Shown in pieces: positions 34,066 to 46,200 of a stretch of 64,000 bases of DNA; the stretch's first letter is position 1, and each line of letters starts with the position of its first letter. The translations under genes and the position numbers were made by a program. The stretch covers positions 11,534,501 to 11,598,500 of the forward strand of contig NC_053190.1 in assembly GCF_905163445.1 (NCBI RefSeq). Reading direction: 5' to 3'. The notes under the pieces were generated by a model. The model worked only from the letters and a program-made list of their open reading frames with translations. It searched no databases and was not told where the DNA came from. Origin of the DNA: Pararge aegeria (taxonomy: Eukaryota; Arthropoda; Insecta; Lepidoptera; Nymphalidae).

Positions 34066-37000
34066 TTTCTATTCTCTATTTCCGATTTAACGACAGAGTT
34101 GGTTGCGAGAGAAAGTGGATCTGGAGGGCCAATATCGAAATCGACTAGGAACAGAAAGCTATTACGCGTTCCGAAAGAATTCAGTTTAGAAGCTGCTTGA
34201 GGTGTGGGATTATTCCGCACGCCTCCAATTTTGTGAACTTGCTGTAAGTATACAGTTGGATGTGATAGCAGTCGAGCACAAACTATTCATACCCTCTCAA
34301 GGATTTAATGTAAACAAAATCAATTATTAAAAACTTATCGTAATTAACTTTATTCAACACTTGAATGACATTACTCATAGATGGCGTCATTTTCCAATAC
34401 AATAATCTATTAAAACTTAGCGCTTTTACAAATTGAATGAAATCTCCCGACGACAGGATTAAACATAGCGTAGGTCGGCGATTCTTGTACACGCTGTTCC
34501 TTACATTTAACGATACTTATATAGAACAGGGATTGAAAGCTATTTTTGGATGACTCGAGAACATTTTGAGCAATCAATCTATAAAAGCGGTTTCTATGTT
34601 AAAAAAGGTTCGCTTTTACCTATTAATAAATGGTATAACGGTTCCGGGGAAAGAAATTTATTATATAGCATTAAATGATTGAATGAGCTCGAATTCGTTC
34701 TCGCAACTGTCAAAAATTATTTCAAGCCCCGTGTACATATTAATGTTTTTTGTACTCATTAATACTTTTAAATAAAACTCTATTAATCGATATACACGGT
34801 TGTTTCACCAGTGCACTTAAATCTTTTACATAAGTTTAAGTTCGTATGGATACATCCTCAGAATTAAGATACAGAACCCTCATTATTGCATGCACGGCAT
34901 TGTGTCCACGGAACGTTGATAGCTCCAAAACTTTACTCATTTTCCCCATTTTATGGTACATTAGAGGCTTAATAATTACTGTCAACAGCTGTATGAAATA
35001 AAGTGACTAACCGCATGTTCGAGAAACACTACTAAAGTGGAGTGGTTTTTGATGCTTCAATATTAGTTGTGTATACGGTTTCCGTATATCTAATTCTGTG
35101 GATACATTATTCATAACCCGTCGACAACCATTGATGGTGTTGCCTATAATATAACACGTGCAGTTAATTTGTAAGAGCACTAGCACTAATATAGTTACTA
35201 TAATTTTTGGACACGATCGATCTATTTTTAAATATTTCACAAATTGGCAAATGGCATACAGTTTTGTTAACTAAGTTATTATTGAGATCATATTGATTAT
35301 TACCACTACTACGCAATTGCAATCAACCTGATACACTATATACGATATCTGATCAAAATAATATATATAAATAACACCTAATACATATAAAACCTAATAA
35401 TACCTATCGAAGTAAATATAAAAATAACTCCAATTTAATCTCACTTAAATAATCTATAACTTATATTAATTCAATCTATAAATATGTTACATATTAAAGC
35501 AAAATTCTTCAGTATATATATATACACATATTATGTTTTATATTATATAATTAGGAGATTTATAAATACCCAACATTTATTGTTTCAAATAACACGATAA
35601 ATATAACCAATCTGAAAATCTTTCTCTAAGAATCTTCATTACAATTCGGTATTTGATATTTATTTAAAAATTGAGTTAAACGTTCAATGCAACCCTGCAG
35701 CAAAAAAATAGCAGAAGATATCAGTAATGGACAGTGGAAAAATATGTTATTTTAGGGGGTTTTGTGAAAAATAATTAAAAGAAAGTTCAAAGGAAACAAG
35801 TTTTTTTTTCAACATTCATTCATGACGTGTCAGTCATGTTCCAATATTAAGGAAGAGTTCAAATATTTTTTATGAAACCTCCACCACCACAAATTCACCA
35901 CACACACGATACCCCTTGGTAGCATCCATTGGGCCAGATCTGATTATGTCTTAAGCATTAAGATTTACTTCGTTAAGAAAGGTTTACCACAAAATTTTAT
36001 TATTTCGTAGAAGGAATTCACGCAGAATTTCAAAATCTGTGTCTAAAAATGGGAGCTTATTTTAAAGTTCTGATTTTTGCCTGAGCAAGATGGAAATACT
36101 CGTAGGTCTGAAATATTAATCAACAATGCTTATTTTCTAATTTTCATACTTACATTATTAACCTTAGGTTGCCTTGCAATACCGAAAAACAAGGGAGGGT
36201 AATGCGACACGGTGGATCACAGAATAGCGGATCAAAAATGTTTAATTTAACATAAATATTTATATAAGTTAATAAATTAAAATTTAATAGTTTCATCATA
36301 TTTTGAAGAATCCATTGTTCAGGTAAACAATTGAAAGTCGTTTGATGTTAAACAGAAACATGGAATTCATTAAAGATTTCCACCATCTTTGTAAAATATT
36401 GGATAATCCAACTTTCACAGATACACTTGGGCTAATATAAATAATTTATTAATATAAATCTATTTTTTTCAAAATATATTAAGAAAACTCAACACTGTTT
36501 TTCAATTTTACATTTATACTTACACATACTTTAAAATTAAAATAAAACAGGTTTAATGGTATTTTCAGAAATAAAAAGGTCATTACCCTTTTAGGGTTAG
36601 AATAAAATCCATAGATATATAATATGTACTGTACAAAATATTTTTTTATGAATTTGTTCACATTTGTGTATTTAGACCTTTAATGTTGCGATCTTGACTA
36701 CTGCATGGATGGCCCAATTCAAGAAATCGTCAACTCAACTTTTGTAGAAATGACATAACAAAGTTTTAAATTTTCCAAGCAACGAATTTATAATAAAGTA
36801 TGACAAAAACGACAAAAGCATAGTTACTTGTAATATGATTTTTATTTTGATGTTAACAAAATAGAACGCAAGAAAAATTTATTAATTTCTTAATTATTAA
36901 GGTATGTTTGTTAATTAAGGTATTCAATAATTTGACTTAGGGATTTCTTGAATTGGACCATTTATATATGTATATAGTCTATTTTTTGTTAATTGTCTTA

Positions 37001-38221
37001 TAATGTAAAAAATCTTTTCACTACTCTAAATTGTAAAGTATGTTTTAAAAATATGAAAAAAGTTTTTAAGAGAAAAAGATTTTTTTTATGTAAATGGGTT
37101 TTCAGTATTTTCGTAACACTAAAAAGTAACAGAAAGATAGTTTACGTTATAATACAAGTAAGAAAAATAGTCTGTAAGTTCTATGCTATTTATTGACCGC
37201 GCCACTCATAAAACAATATTAAATGGTTTGACGCATATCACTAAATTATTGACCAGTCCAACAGGAGTTTTATTCTTTTAAAAGTTCCTTGGGGAAACTG
37301 TATTACTATCTTAAGACCTTCCAATTTTAGCTACTGTATGTGTAATCTGAACTGCAAATACAGTTTCTACGAATTAAATCTTGACAATGTAATATGCACA
37401 AATATCTATAACTTCAGGCTGACCGAATAATCTTTAAACACTAGTATCATTTTCAAAGCTCCTGTGGCCCAGAAACCAATATATGGGAACAAACTCTAAT
37501 CAGTTCTTACTTCTACAATATAATAATTTGTGTCATGCATCTGCAATGAAGTACAGATACTTTTATATATATAGGAATGCCTACAGATACATATGGACAA
37601 TTATGGCCTTTCTCTTTTTAACTGACATAAAAAAGGAGATTCAACATTTATGTACTCATGTTTCATTGGCTTTTATTAGGTCCACCAATTACAACAATGC
37701 TATTGTGAATTCAGGGGCATCCAGAGTACTCTTATAAATCTAGTTGAGGTTCTTTAGAGCTGGAGAAATCAACTCCCCAAACACCAGAAAATCTTTCAAA
37801 ATAATAATGAACAGGGCAGTAGCACAATCGCTAAATTAAGTTGGGTTTTGTATTTTACATAAATCCTATTATTCTGTAAGAATATTTTACCACGGTAAAC
37901 TTCCGAATTTCCATAAAAATGTATAAAAAATGTTATTTAAAAGTGGCTGTACAATTAAAAAAATTTCAAGGATTAAAAAACACATTAAGGAGTACAGATC
38001 ATGGCAGAGAGTTTTACATAACTTTACCAAAAAAATATCACATATTGTTGAAGACACAAATACACTATCTATGTGAACTCACGTTTATTGCAATTTGATT
38101 GCAATCCTAAAGAGCTTCACTGGAAGAATCAATATTGATTTGTGCCAATTATTATGACTTTGAAATCCAATTCTAGCCTTTTTCATACAAAAATGACTAG
38201 TATACTCTTAGGCCAAGCCCA

Positions 38222-41200
38222 TCAAACATTATTATGGGTGTGTATTGTGTTGTCCTTGCCTGTGTTCCGATGTAACTGTGACTCGTGGTGGTATTCTTGA
38301 CGGACATCAGTTTGTTGGGTTTCATGAACTTTCTTGTCTGGTTTTTTTATTAAATGTGCATTAACAGGATACTTCAGGGCGGTTCTTAATTGTTCATTGT
38401 GCTCTTCCAATGAGTTCACAGCATAATGTAATACAAGCTCATTCAAAGTTCTGCAAAAAGAAAAAAAAATCTACTAGGTGATACCACACTAAAGACTTAT
38501 AAAAAATTGTGAAAAGAAAAGCCAACCCATCTTCATGTTTTGCAATCAGTAACATATGGAAATTGACTTGGAAAGAGTTTACTATATAAATGGAGTATTA
38601 TAATACTTGCAATAAGGAAACACTAATTACTTAGATCAATAGTTTTAGAGAAATAACTGTACAAATCTTTATATATATAATTCTTCTGTGCGAGTGTATG
38701 TCACTGAACTCCTCCTAAACGGCTGGACCGATTTGAATGAATTTTTTTGTATGCGTTTGGGTGGCATCCTAGATGGTTTAGATTCACAAATCAGCCCGAA
38801 AGATGGCGCTGCAGTCGGTATCTAGGTTATTTACCTATACTGCAACTAAACGGCTGGTTTTCAGGTATTCAGGTACGAGTCTGATTTGATAAACTCTTTC
38901 AGTGTTGGATGGTTGGTAGCTGATCTATGGAGGAAGGCTATAGAGTATATACCATCACGCTAAGACTAAAAGGAGCTAGGACCAATGAAGAATGTTTCAA
39001 AATCGGCCACTTAGCTTACGCCACGTGCGCTGCGTAAACGGTTAAAAGTTAAACAACTTCGATAAAATCACGCATAAAAAAGTTTCTCCCTTTATAAGTT
39101 CTAAAAAAGCCTGGTACAGGCGACAGCGTGTCTATCTTTTAAGGTTGACGACGTCGCGAGGGACCACTAGTATGCTATAAAATTACAGTGACAACCAAAA
39201 CGTTGTCTTTGACTTAAAGTCTATATAAGTAAACAGAAAAAGAAGAGGGTCCAAAATTATAGATAAATTTAAACTAGTTACAAAACTAAATTAACTCACA
39301 AGTACACATATTACATCACAACACCACAATTACAAGTGTAAATGTGATGTTGTGATGATGTTAAGTCATTATTAAAGTCAAATGAGAAAAATAAAAACAG
39401 TGTTCTGGGGACACCAGCCACATTTTGCATGACAACAATACATGAAATTTAAAAGCTACTTACTTGTAAATATTATAAGGTTCTGCAAACCCATAACCTC
39501 TTTCAGTCTTGAAAATTATACAATGATATACCATATTATTACAACAAATTGACAGAGCACGTTGACCCGTAGAGTTGGGTCGAATCAAAAATGTGCCTTG
39601 TGGTTTCCCTTCTAAAAGTTCCTCAGCTCTGGTGCGGGAACAGTCTTCAACCATCCACGTTTTAGATTCACGATGTGCATACAGTTCCTCAAGTTTATGT
39701 ATATTGTCATCTTCTAAGGCCTGCAGGTATTCTTCTGTCTTGCTACGTCTTTGTAGCCATCTGTAAAGTAAACGATTCTTGTTATAGCAATTTTGAGTGT
39801 GAAATTGCATATAATTATTCAATTACTTATTATGTGCAATTTCAATTTTGGTATTAAAATTTTAAACACGTGAATAACAAAGTCACAATAATCCTTGAGT
39901 ATATTATCATAGATGAAGAAAGTAGTTGAAGTTCAAATAAAAAAATAAAGATATCATAGAGAAGAGAAGATGGTAATTTCATCTAAAAATTGGAAAAATA
40001 ATACATTTGAAGACCCCAAAAAGTAGAACATTAAACACTCTCAGCTTAACTTGAGTACCGCATTCTTAATTCTTTCTTGCCAGACTTATAATGTATACAA
40101 ACTTGTTTTTTAGTCATTCAAAACATAAAAAACATAATTTATAATTTTTATAGTGCAATTGTTTTATTATTATTTAAAAAATATTCGCAAACAAAAATTT
40201 ACTTAAAGATTTTTTTGTCTAATAAGAAAAAAATAATTATAAATACCATTGGTAGTTTTATGAGGATGATTCAGTTATAATTATTAATAACATACTAAGA
40301 TGTATGATTGAAAAGATATTAAACTTCTAACTAGCTTACCCTTTGTAACGGTTTTTTACTGTGTAAAGATAAATAATTTCTGATTTCAGTTTTGTAATTT
40401 CTCTTTCAAGTAAAAGATTAGACTCAACTGTCCTTTTCAATCTATGATCCAAATGCACTATTGCTTGTTTAAAATTGTTGACTTGTATCATAAGAAGCCT
40501 ATTGTTTTCTATTAGATCATTTTTTTCATGAGGCTGAGCTTTTGTCTGCATCTCAATTTGTGTTTTGATGTGTTTATCACATACTATTATAGTTTCATTA
40601 AAACTTTCAAGGGCTTGCCTCATAAGTTTTACCTCTTCTCTTAGCCTCATATATTTATCTGAGCGTTCATCATAGTCTCTGGTTTTTAACACAAATTCTT
40701 TATGAACCTCCTTATATCTGGTTTCTAGAGTTTCATCATTGATATTTTCCCCTCCCTCATTTTCTAGATGTCTAGACAGGGGGTACATAAGTTTAATGTC
40801 AAGGCTACTATTGCAGTGTGCCAGTGAGTACTCTGTGTAAAATCTAACAAGATCAACAATAGAGTGGAACTCAAAAGGCTCACAAAATCCATAACGTCCA
40901 TTTTGGTTGTATATTTTTATTAATTTGTTCGTGCCTCCTTTCCTAACTGTTAATGTGTATCCGCTGTCTTTGTTTGAGGCATTGCGGACTAGAAAGGTTC
41001 CATCACATGTATCACGAAGTTTTTCATTGACCTCATCCCTGTAAAAATTTAAAGAAATTAGTAAAATACCTATAACTCATTATTGTGTAAAAACTAAACT
41101 GTCATCAGTTATTACACAATAATGTCATAATATAACATGCAATATATTTATAAATAGTGTAATTTATTTAGCACAACAATTATTACATTTTCAAATTTAT

Positions 41201-41807
41201 ATTTCATCATCACAAATAGTAAATTATTATGGGTCTAATTTATATCCCACATTTATCATAGACCCACCACAAGTTGGTGGGTCTATGATAAATGAACCAT
41301 AGTTGATTAAAAGGGATCCAGCCTTCATAAAGATATTTCTAGCTTCTATGATTTATTTTTAATATCTCAATGATGTATTTAATTGATTAAATGTTGTAAA
41401 TTCCATGGTTTCAAAAGATATGTTGGGAAAACTGTTTATATTTAAAGCTTGATATATTTTGTTGGATCAGTTTATTACCTTTTATATATCAATTTTATTA
41501 CTATCTGATGCTTGTGTGATTAAGATCTTATTCTTATATCAGTCTAATTAGACTGTTAGTTCATTTAATCTTACTTTTTTTTTGAATAGATAGAAAGAAA
41601 AAACTAACTATTTTCATAATTATAAATCATTTTACATCATGTAAGAGAACCCTCTTAGGTTCTCTTACATGATGCAGCAAGATGATAAAAATGGCCATTA
41701 TTTTAATTTGAAAAAAAAGATTCCTACCGTGTAATATCACCCCAATACCATTCGGCGTTTTCTAAACTATCTTCTGCCGATTGCTGCGGAACGCCTATTT
41801 CTACCAT
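38222..41807 (-). CDS. Pi3K21B: PI3-kinase regulatory subunit (p55/p60 type), complete, 4 exons
   Basis: Exons 41807-41728, 41038-40340, 39760-39464 and 38450-38222 join in phase 2 throughout and give 434 residues. The product should bind and stabilise the class IA p110 catalytic subunit and recruit it to phosphotyrosines on receptors such as the insulin receptor, at the inner plasma membrane. The N-terminal SH2 starts WYWGDITRDEVNEKLRD with phosphate-binding Arg45 in FLVR. An inter-SH2 coiled coil spans about 115-280 (KEFVLKTRDYDERSDKYMRL). The C-terminal SH2 (about 295-390) has FLIR with Arg320 and GYGFAEPYNIYKTLNELVLHY. There is no SH3 or BH domain, as in Drosophila p60 and vertebrate p55, and only 20 residues precede the first SH2. 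The tail after the second SH2 is His/Thr-rich and not conserved. Start: the only ATG before WYWG; stop TGA at 38222. A Helitron-like element lies in intron 3, and two hairpins in intron 1. Confidence 0.94.
38666..39170 (+). mobile_element. Helitron-like non-autonomous element, 505 bp
   Basis: It starts TCTTTATATATATAATTCTT and ends GGACCACTAG, with A immediately before and T immediately after, as for Helitron insertion between A and T without target duplication (5' TC, 3' CTAG). The 5' 150 bp are shared with 60255-60408, which has the same end types. There is no Rep/helicase coding. It lies in intron 3 of the PI3K-subunit gene. Confidence 0.65.
41250..41294. repeat. 20-bp perfect inverted repeat in PI3K-subunit intron 1
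   Basis: Arms 41250-41269 (CATTTATCATAGACCCACCA) and 41275-41294 are exact complements around a 5-base loop. Confidence 0.85.
41635..41674. repeat. 17-bp perfect inverted repeat in PI3K-subunit intron 1
   Basis: Arms 41635-41651 (CATCATGTAAGAGAACC) and 41658-41674 are exact complements around a 6-base loop, 340 bp from the previous hairpin and about 50 bp before exon 1's donor. Confidence 0.85.
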
Positions 41808-43293
41808 TATAGCGCTATAATACACACTTGAGAAATACGAACGTACAAAATTTAATAAGACTATTTACATTCATAAATACACAAAAATCAGCAGGTAAGT
41901 ACTTATGGTCACTTCCGCTACATTGAGGTTACAAGCGAACTAAACCATGTAAAGTTTTAAAATACATATAGTAAACACAAAGAGTTATCTTCGAAACTTC
42001 ATGTTAACAAAATGAATCTTGCTCAAAGAGGAGAAACAAAAACCGGAGGAGTAACACAAATTAACATAAAATATATGGGTTTAGAGTTCACAAAGGAATG
42101 GGCTAGTTGCTATGGCTGACAACTGACAAGCGAGTCGGAAAAGCTGTTTTTAGTGAACATCTTAGGGAATCACAATTTGTAGAGCATTATTCTTTATGAG
42201 GCAACTGCTAAAACATCTCTTCTTATTATATTTATTATTTAAGTTTAATCGACATTTCTAAAACCACTGAAAATTTTAGTGTAATCTACGATCGAGCTGC
42301 GGTCTATCAAATAATATCTTTTATCTTTTTTCTATTTGCGGGAGCGAGACAGAAGTTCAACCCTCCCTCAACCTCAACTTTAACAGACTCTACTTGAACC
42401 ATAGATAACTGATGAATCAATAGCAATCTGTGTATATCATAGTGTGACCATTCGTGAAATTCATCAATTGTATAAATTGTGACGTTCCGTTGTCTGCTTG
42501 TTAAAATTACTTGCGAATTTCCACCTTCAACCGCCTGCATTCCATCCGTTCCCATCATATCATCCCAAAGTAAGTCCAAATAACAGGGAACCATTGTACT
42601 ATCTCTACCGCATCTCCACACAAGGGACTAGGCATGGGTCGTACTGTGGAATCGAGTACCAACCTAACTTACCTGGACGTCCACCAATAAATGTCAGTGC
42701 GAAAAACTAGGGCTTTATACTTCATTCAAAAGTATTTTTTCCGGGGATAGGAATAAGGAGCATGATTTATTTCAGAAGCCTTGGTAATTAAAATACTTTC
42801 GTATGGAAATGTATTAAATATGAAGCATAATGTTGTTCATAAAAAAAACTTTAAAATCTTTAAAGTAGTAGTAGTAGAAATAAAAAATTGTTTCGTGAGA
42901 CTTTATGAATAATAAGTAATAATTTGAAAGTATTGCGAGTATTTCGAGTCAGCAGCCTGGTCACTGCATGCAAATACTTAGTATAGTAAATGCGCTTCTT
43001 CCCTACAAGTGTTTATGTGTCCATTCTAGTGTTAATGGTTCCATTCCGTGGTTATTATTTAAGACAGTATCTATGAATCTAGGTCTCAAGTCTGTGTAAT
43101 TTCAATTTTGCCTGTGACAGAATGGTTTATTTTATTTTGCCTCTAAATAATCTTAAAATTCTTGGAATATGTGTTACATATTTGTGAAGAGTATTTATCG
43201 TATACAATGTGCATCATAAACACTACATAATGAGTATAACTATAAACAAGCATTAAAAGGAATGTAGATACAGTGCTGTTAATAGAAGTCAAA
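41808..43293. other. Divergent intergenic region, PI3K subunit and TMEM145-like promoters
   Basis: The flanking genes are transcribed away from each other, so both promoters should be here. No clear TATA or initiator stands out. A 104-codon minus-strand frame at 42307-42621 (with YTIDEFHEWSHYDIHRLL) resembles nothing I know and lacks splice or polyadenylation context; it may be chance or a relic of a mobile element. Confidence 0.4.
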
Positions 43294-46200
43294 ATGTTTA
43301 AAAAATATTTAATTTTACTATTTTCCTCGGTACTGTTCACTGCGACAGCCACTCATGTTAAAGGAGAATTTACTACACAAGACTTTTTTAAGTTCTTGGT
43401 CAAATTCGGCTTCCAGAAGACTGATATTCATTTCCAGAAGGAAACATATGGCTACATTTTCGGTAACATAACTTCGAACGAGAATTTTAAATACCCTGTT
43501 ACTTTTGCTGTTTTAGACAGACCTCACTTTTTACACTATTACAAAAGTCGTGATATAAGTGATAAGGAATCAGCTTGCCAGGTGATGTTCCAACACCTAA
43601 ATGGTTCAGCATATCATCCAAAATGCAATGTTAATGGGCAAGACCTGTTTAGAAGAATCCCATGCCCTGAAGGCAAGCTTTGTGTGGACGAGGATACATC
43701 GTGGAATGTGGTGAAACACAATCAATTTACGTATGTCATCCAAAATAATGGACAGCCAAGGTAACTGAAATGTACTAAATATGATTCACTCTTTATGGAA
43801 TCTCATGGTGTTGTTACACCCCAGTTTTAAAATCCCTACTAATATTATAAATGCCAATGTAAGTTTATTTGTTACGCTTTCACACAAAAACTATTTAACC
43901 AATCCTCATGAAACTTTGTACACATATTCTTGGAAGTGTTAGAAGTAATATAGGTTACTTTTTATCCCAACATTCAGCTCGGTTCCTTTGAGAGAGGGGA
44001 TGAATGATTGACAATTTTACACTATAACGCCGACAAATTATAACCGATTTAAATAATTACTTTTGTGCTATAGAGTTTATAATAAGTGTTTAATTTTGCC
44101 GAACTGGGCAGCGCTAGTATTATCATATAACTATTATCAATATTGACAGTATTATTTATTGACCAAATGTTGACTACCAAATTTTTACCTCTATACTTCA
44201 ACTGCAATTGAGCAATACCATTAGGGATCCAACCATTTTCTTTAGTTTTAAACTGTTAATTAAAATGCAAAATTTTGGTAAAGTAAGAGAAAAAAAAATG
44301 TCTTGTAACCCATTTTTTTGTTACTTTGTGATAGTTTAGCTTTCTTTTGGTTAAAGAATGGTTAAAATCAGTGCAGTTCTTCAAGAGCCTTTCATTGAAA
44401 TAATTAACAAAAATAACTAAACTGAAACTAAACTTATTCATCTAATCAATATTATATATTGATATTTTGTAAAAACATATTAAAGGAGTAGTTGCCGAGC
44501 ACAACTGTTTCCTAATGATCAAGTTCTATTATTTTGCTGTGATGTTATTTTATATCTGCAATATCTCCAACTTCTTTTGAAATAAATACTTGTGATGAGA
44601 AACATATTTATTTGAATGAGGATTGAAATCATGTTTACAAAAAAACCTTTGCAAATATAAAATTTGGATAGCATAAAAAAGGTTAAGAAATAGACATGGC
44701 CTGTTGCCGACCTTTTTTTAAAAACAGTATAATGGAACAACTAGCTTGTTGGAAATTTGTTTCTGTTGCAAACAGACAGATTATGTACAAATTAAAGTTT
44801 ACTCAAAGTGAAATTCAATTGTTGTCTTACATAGAATTTATAGTTATAATTGATCTTAAAAAAATTATGTTAAGTAAAATTATAATTTTTTTTCTTTTAT
44901 AGATTTTGGTATGTTTCAATGGTTTCCTGCTATTTGGATGAGGTGACCTGCACATGGCATCATTACACTGGTGCTCCATCAGCTGATAACAAAACCTTGA
45001 CAAACACACCACAAACTATTGAATACGATTTGTGGCTTGTCAACGGAAGCCCCAACCTTTCCCTTTCTAATACAATGTTCTATCAATTCTCATTTGATAG
45101 ACAAAATACTTTGGAATTATATTTGTTGTTCTGGCTGTGTTATATTATACTTATGCCAGTTCAAATTTATGCAGTCAGGTTAGTAAAAGGGTATTTGACA
45201 TGAATATTTTAATGCATATGAATATTTTAATAGCATCTTCATCTTAGAGAATTGGCCATGTAAGTCTTGAAGTTTTAGTGTCACATTAATTGTTACTATC
45301 TATACATCCCAAACATTGATTGCCACCAGGAGAAACAGGAAATGCTTTCTACTTCATGTTTGAGTTTTTCATTGCGCGCTGACTGAGTTGTTCAGCCTTA
45401 ACTTTTTTTTATTTTTCAAAAGTTGAATTTCTAAATATGTATGTTGGTGATCAACAGATAAAAAACAATGTTGCTTATTCAATTAAGGCCTATTGTAAAT
45501 CGCTAAACTAAGATTTAAAAGTCCTAAAATAGTGGATTCCTTTATTTTACAAATAACACTATGAAATAGATAGTGCTATCTTAATTTAAACTAGTCGATT
45601 TAGTGCGATTTTCGCACAATATAATTGGGGCCGATATCAAGATGAGAAAGCAGATTTGTATGAGTTGTAATTTTTTTTGAAGATTACCCATTTGATAGGT
45701 TTCTCTGTTTCTAATTAACTGTGCAGTGAGTGTTGGGCTCATAAAGACAAATGATTTTAATTTGAAGATTTTCCTGAAAATAAAACTTGATTAGGTTTTT
45801 AGCTTGATTTCAATTACAGATTTCAATCTCATCTTGCTAAGAAACTCTAATTATTTTATTTATAGTGATAATCTGTGCTATAAGTTTTAGTATCTTATTT
45901 AATGCAATTTCAGGACACAAAGGCATCCTGTTACAAAATTATTCACATCAAGCCTCGTACTTGAGTTTGTAGCTCTCTGTTTCAATGTGCTGCACACAAT
46001 GAAGTTTGCAGCAGATGGTGTTGGCTTCCCACGGTTAGCTGTTGCTGGTGATATACTTGATATTATGAGCAGAGTAAGTATATTATTTTTATTTAAACTG
46101 TAATCAAAGAAATGCAAAATGTGACAGAGTTCCAGGAAATAACAAATGCTTATTTCTTCTGCTTAGCAGCATTATTGCAATGATATGTTCTGGTTTGGAG

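Larger units (their letters stand above)
33126..38221. other. Intergenic region between convergent SR and PI3K-subunit 3' ends
   Basis: No coding exon is supportable; all open frames are under 85 codons and featureless. At 33638-33752 is a LINE 3'-tail-like fragment (CCACCAACCCGCATTGGAGC), and at 33836-34065 a complex repeat with a strong palindrome. The right part (about 36000-38221) is very AT-rich and may include the 3' UTR of the minus-strand PI3K subunit gene, but I cannot fix its polyadenylation site. Confidence 0.45.
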
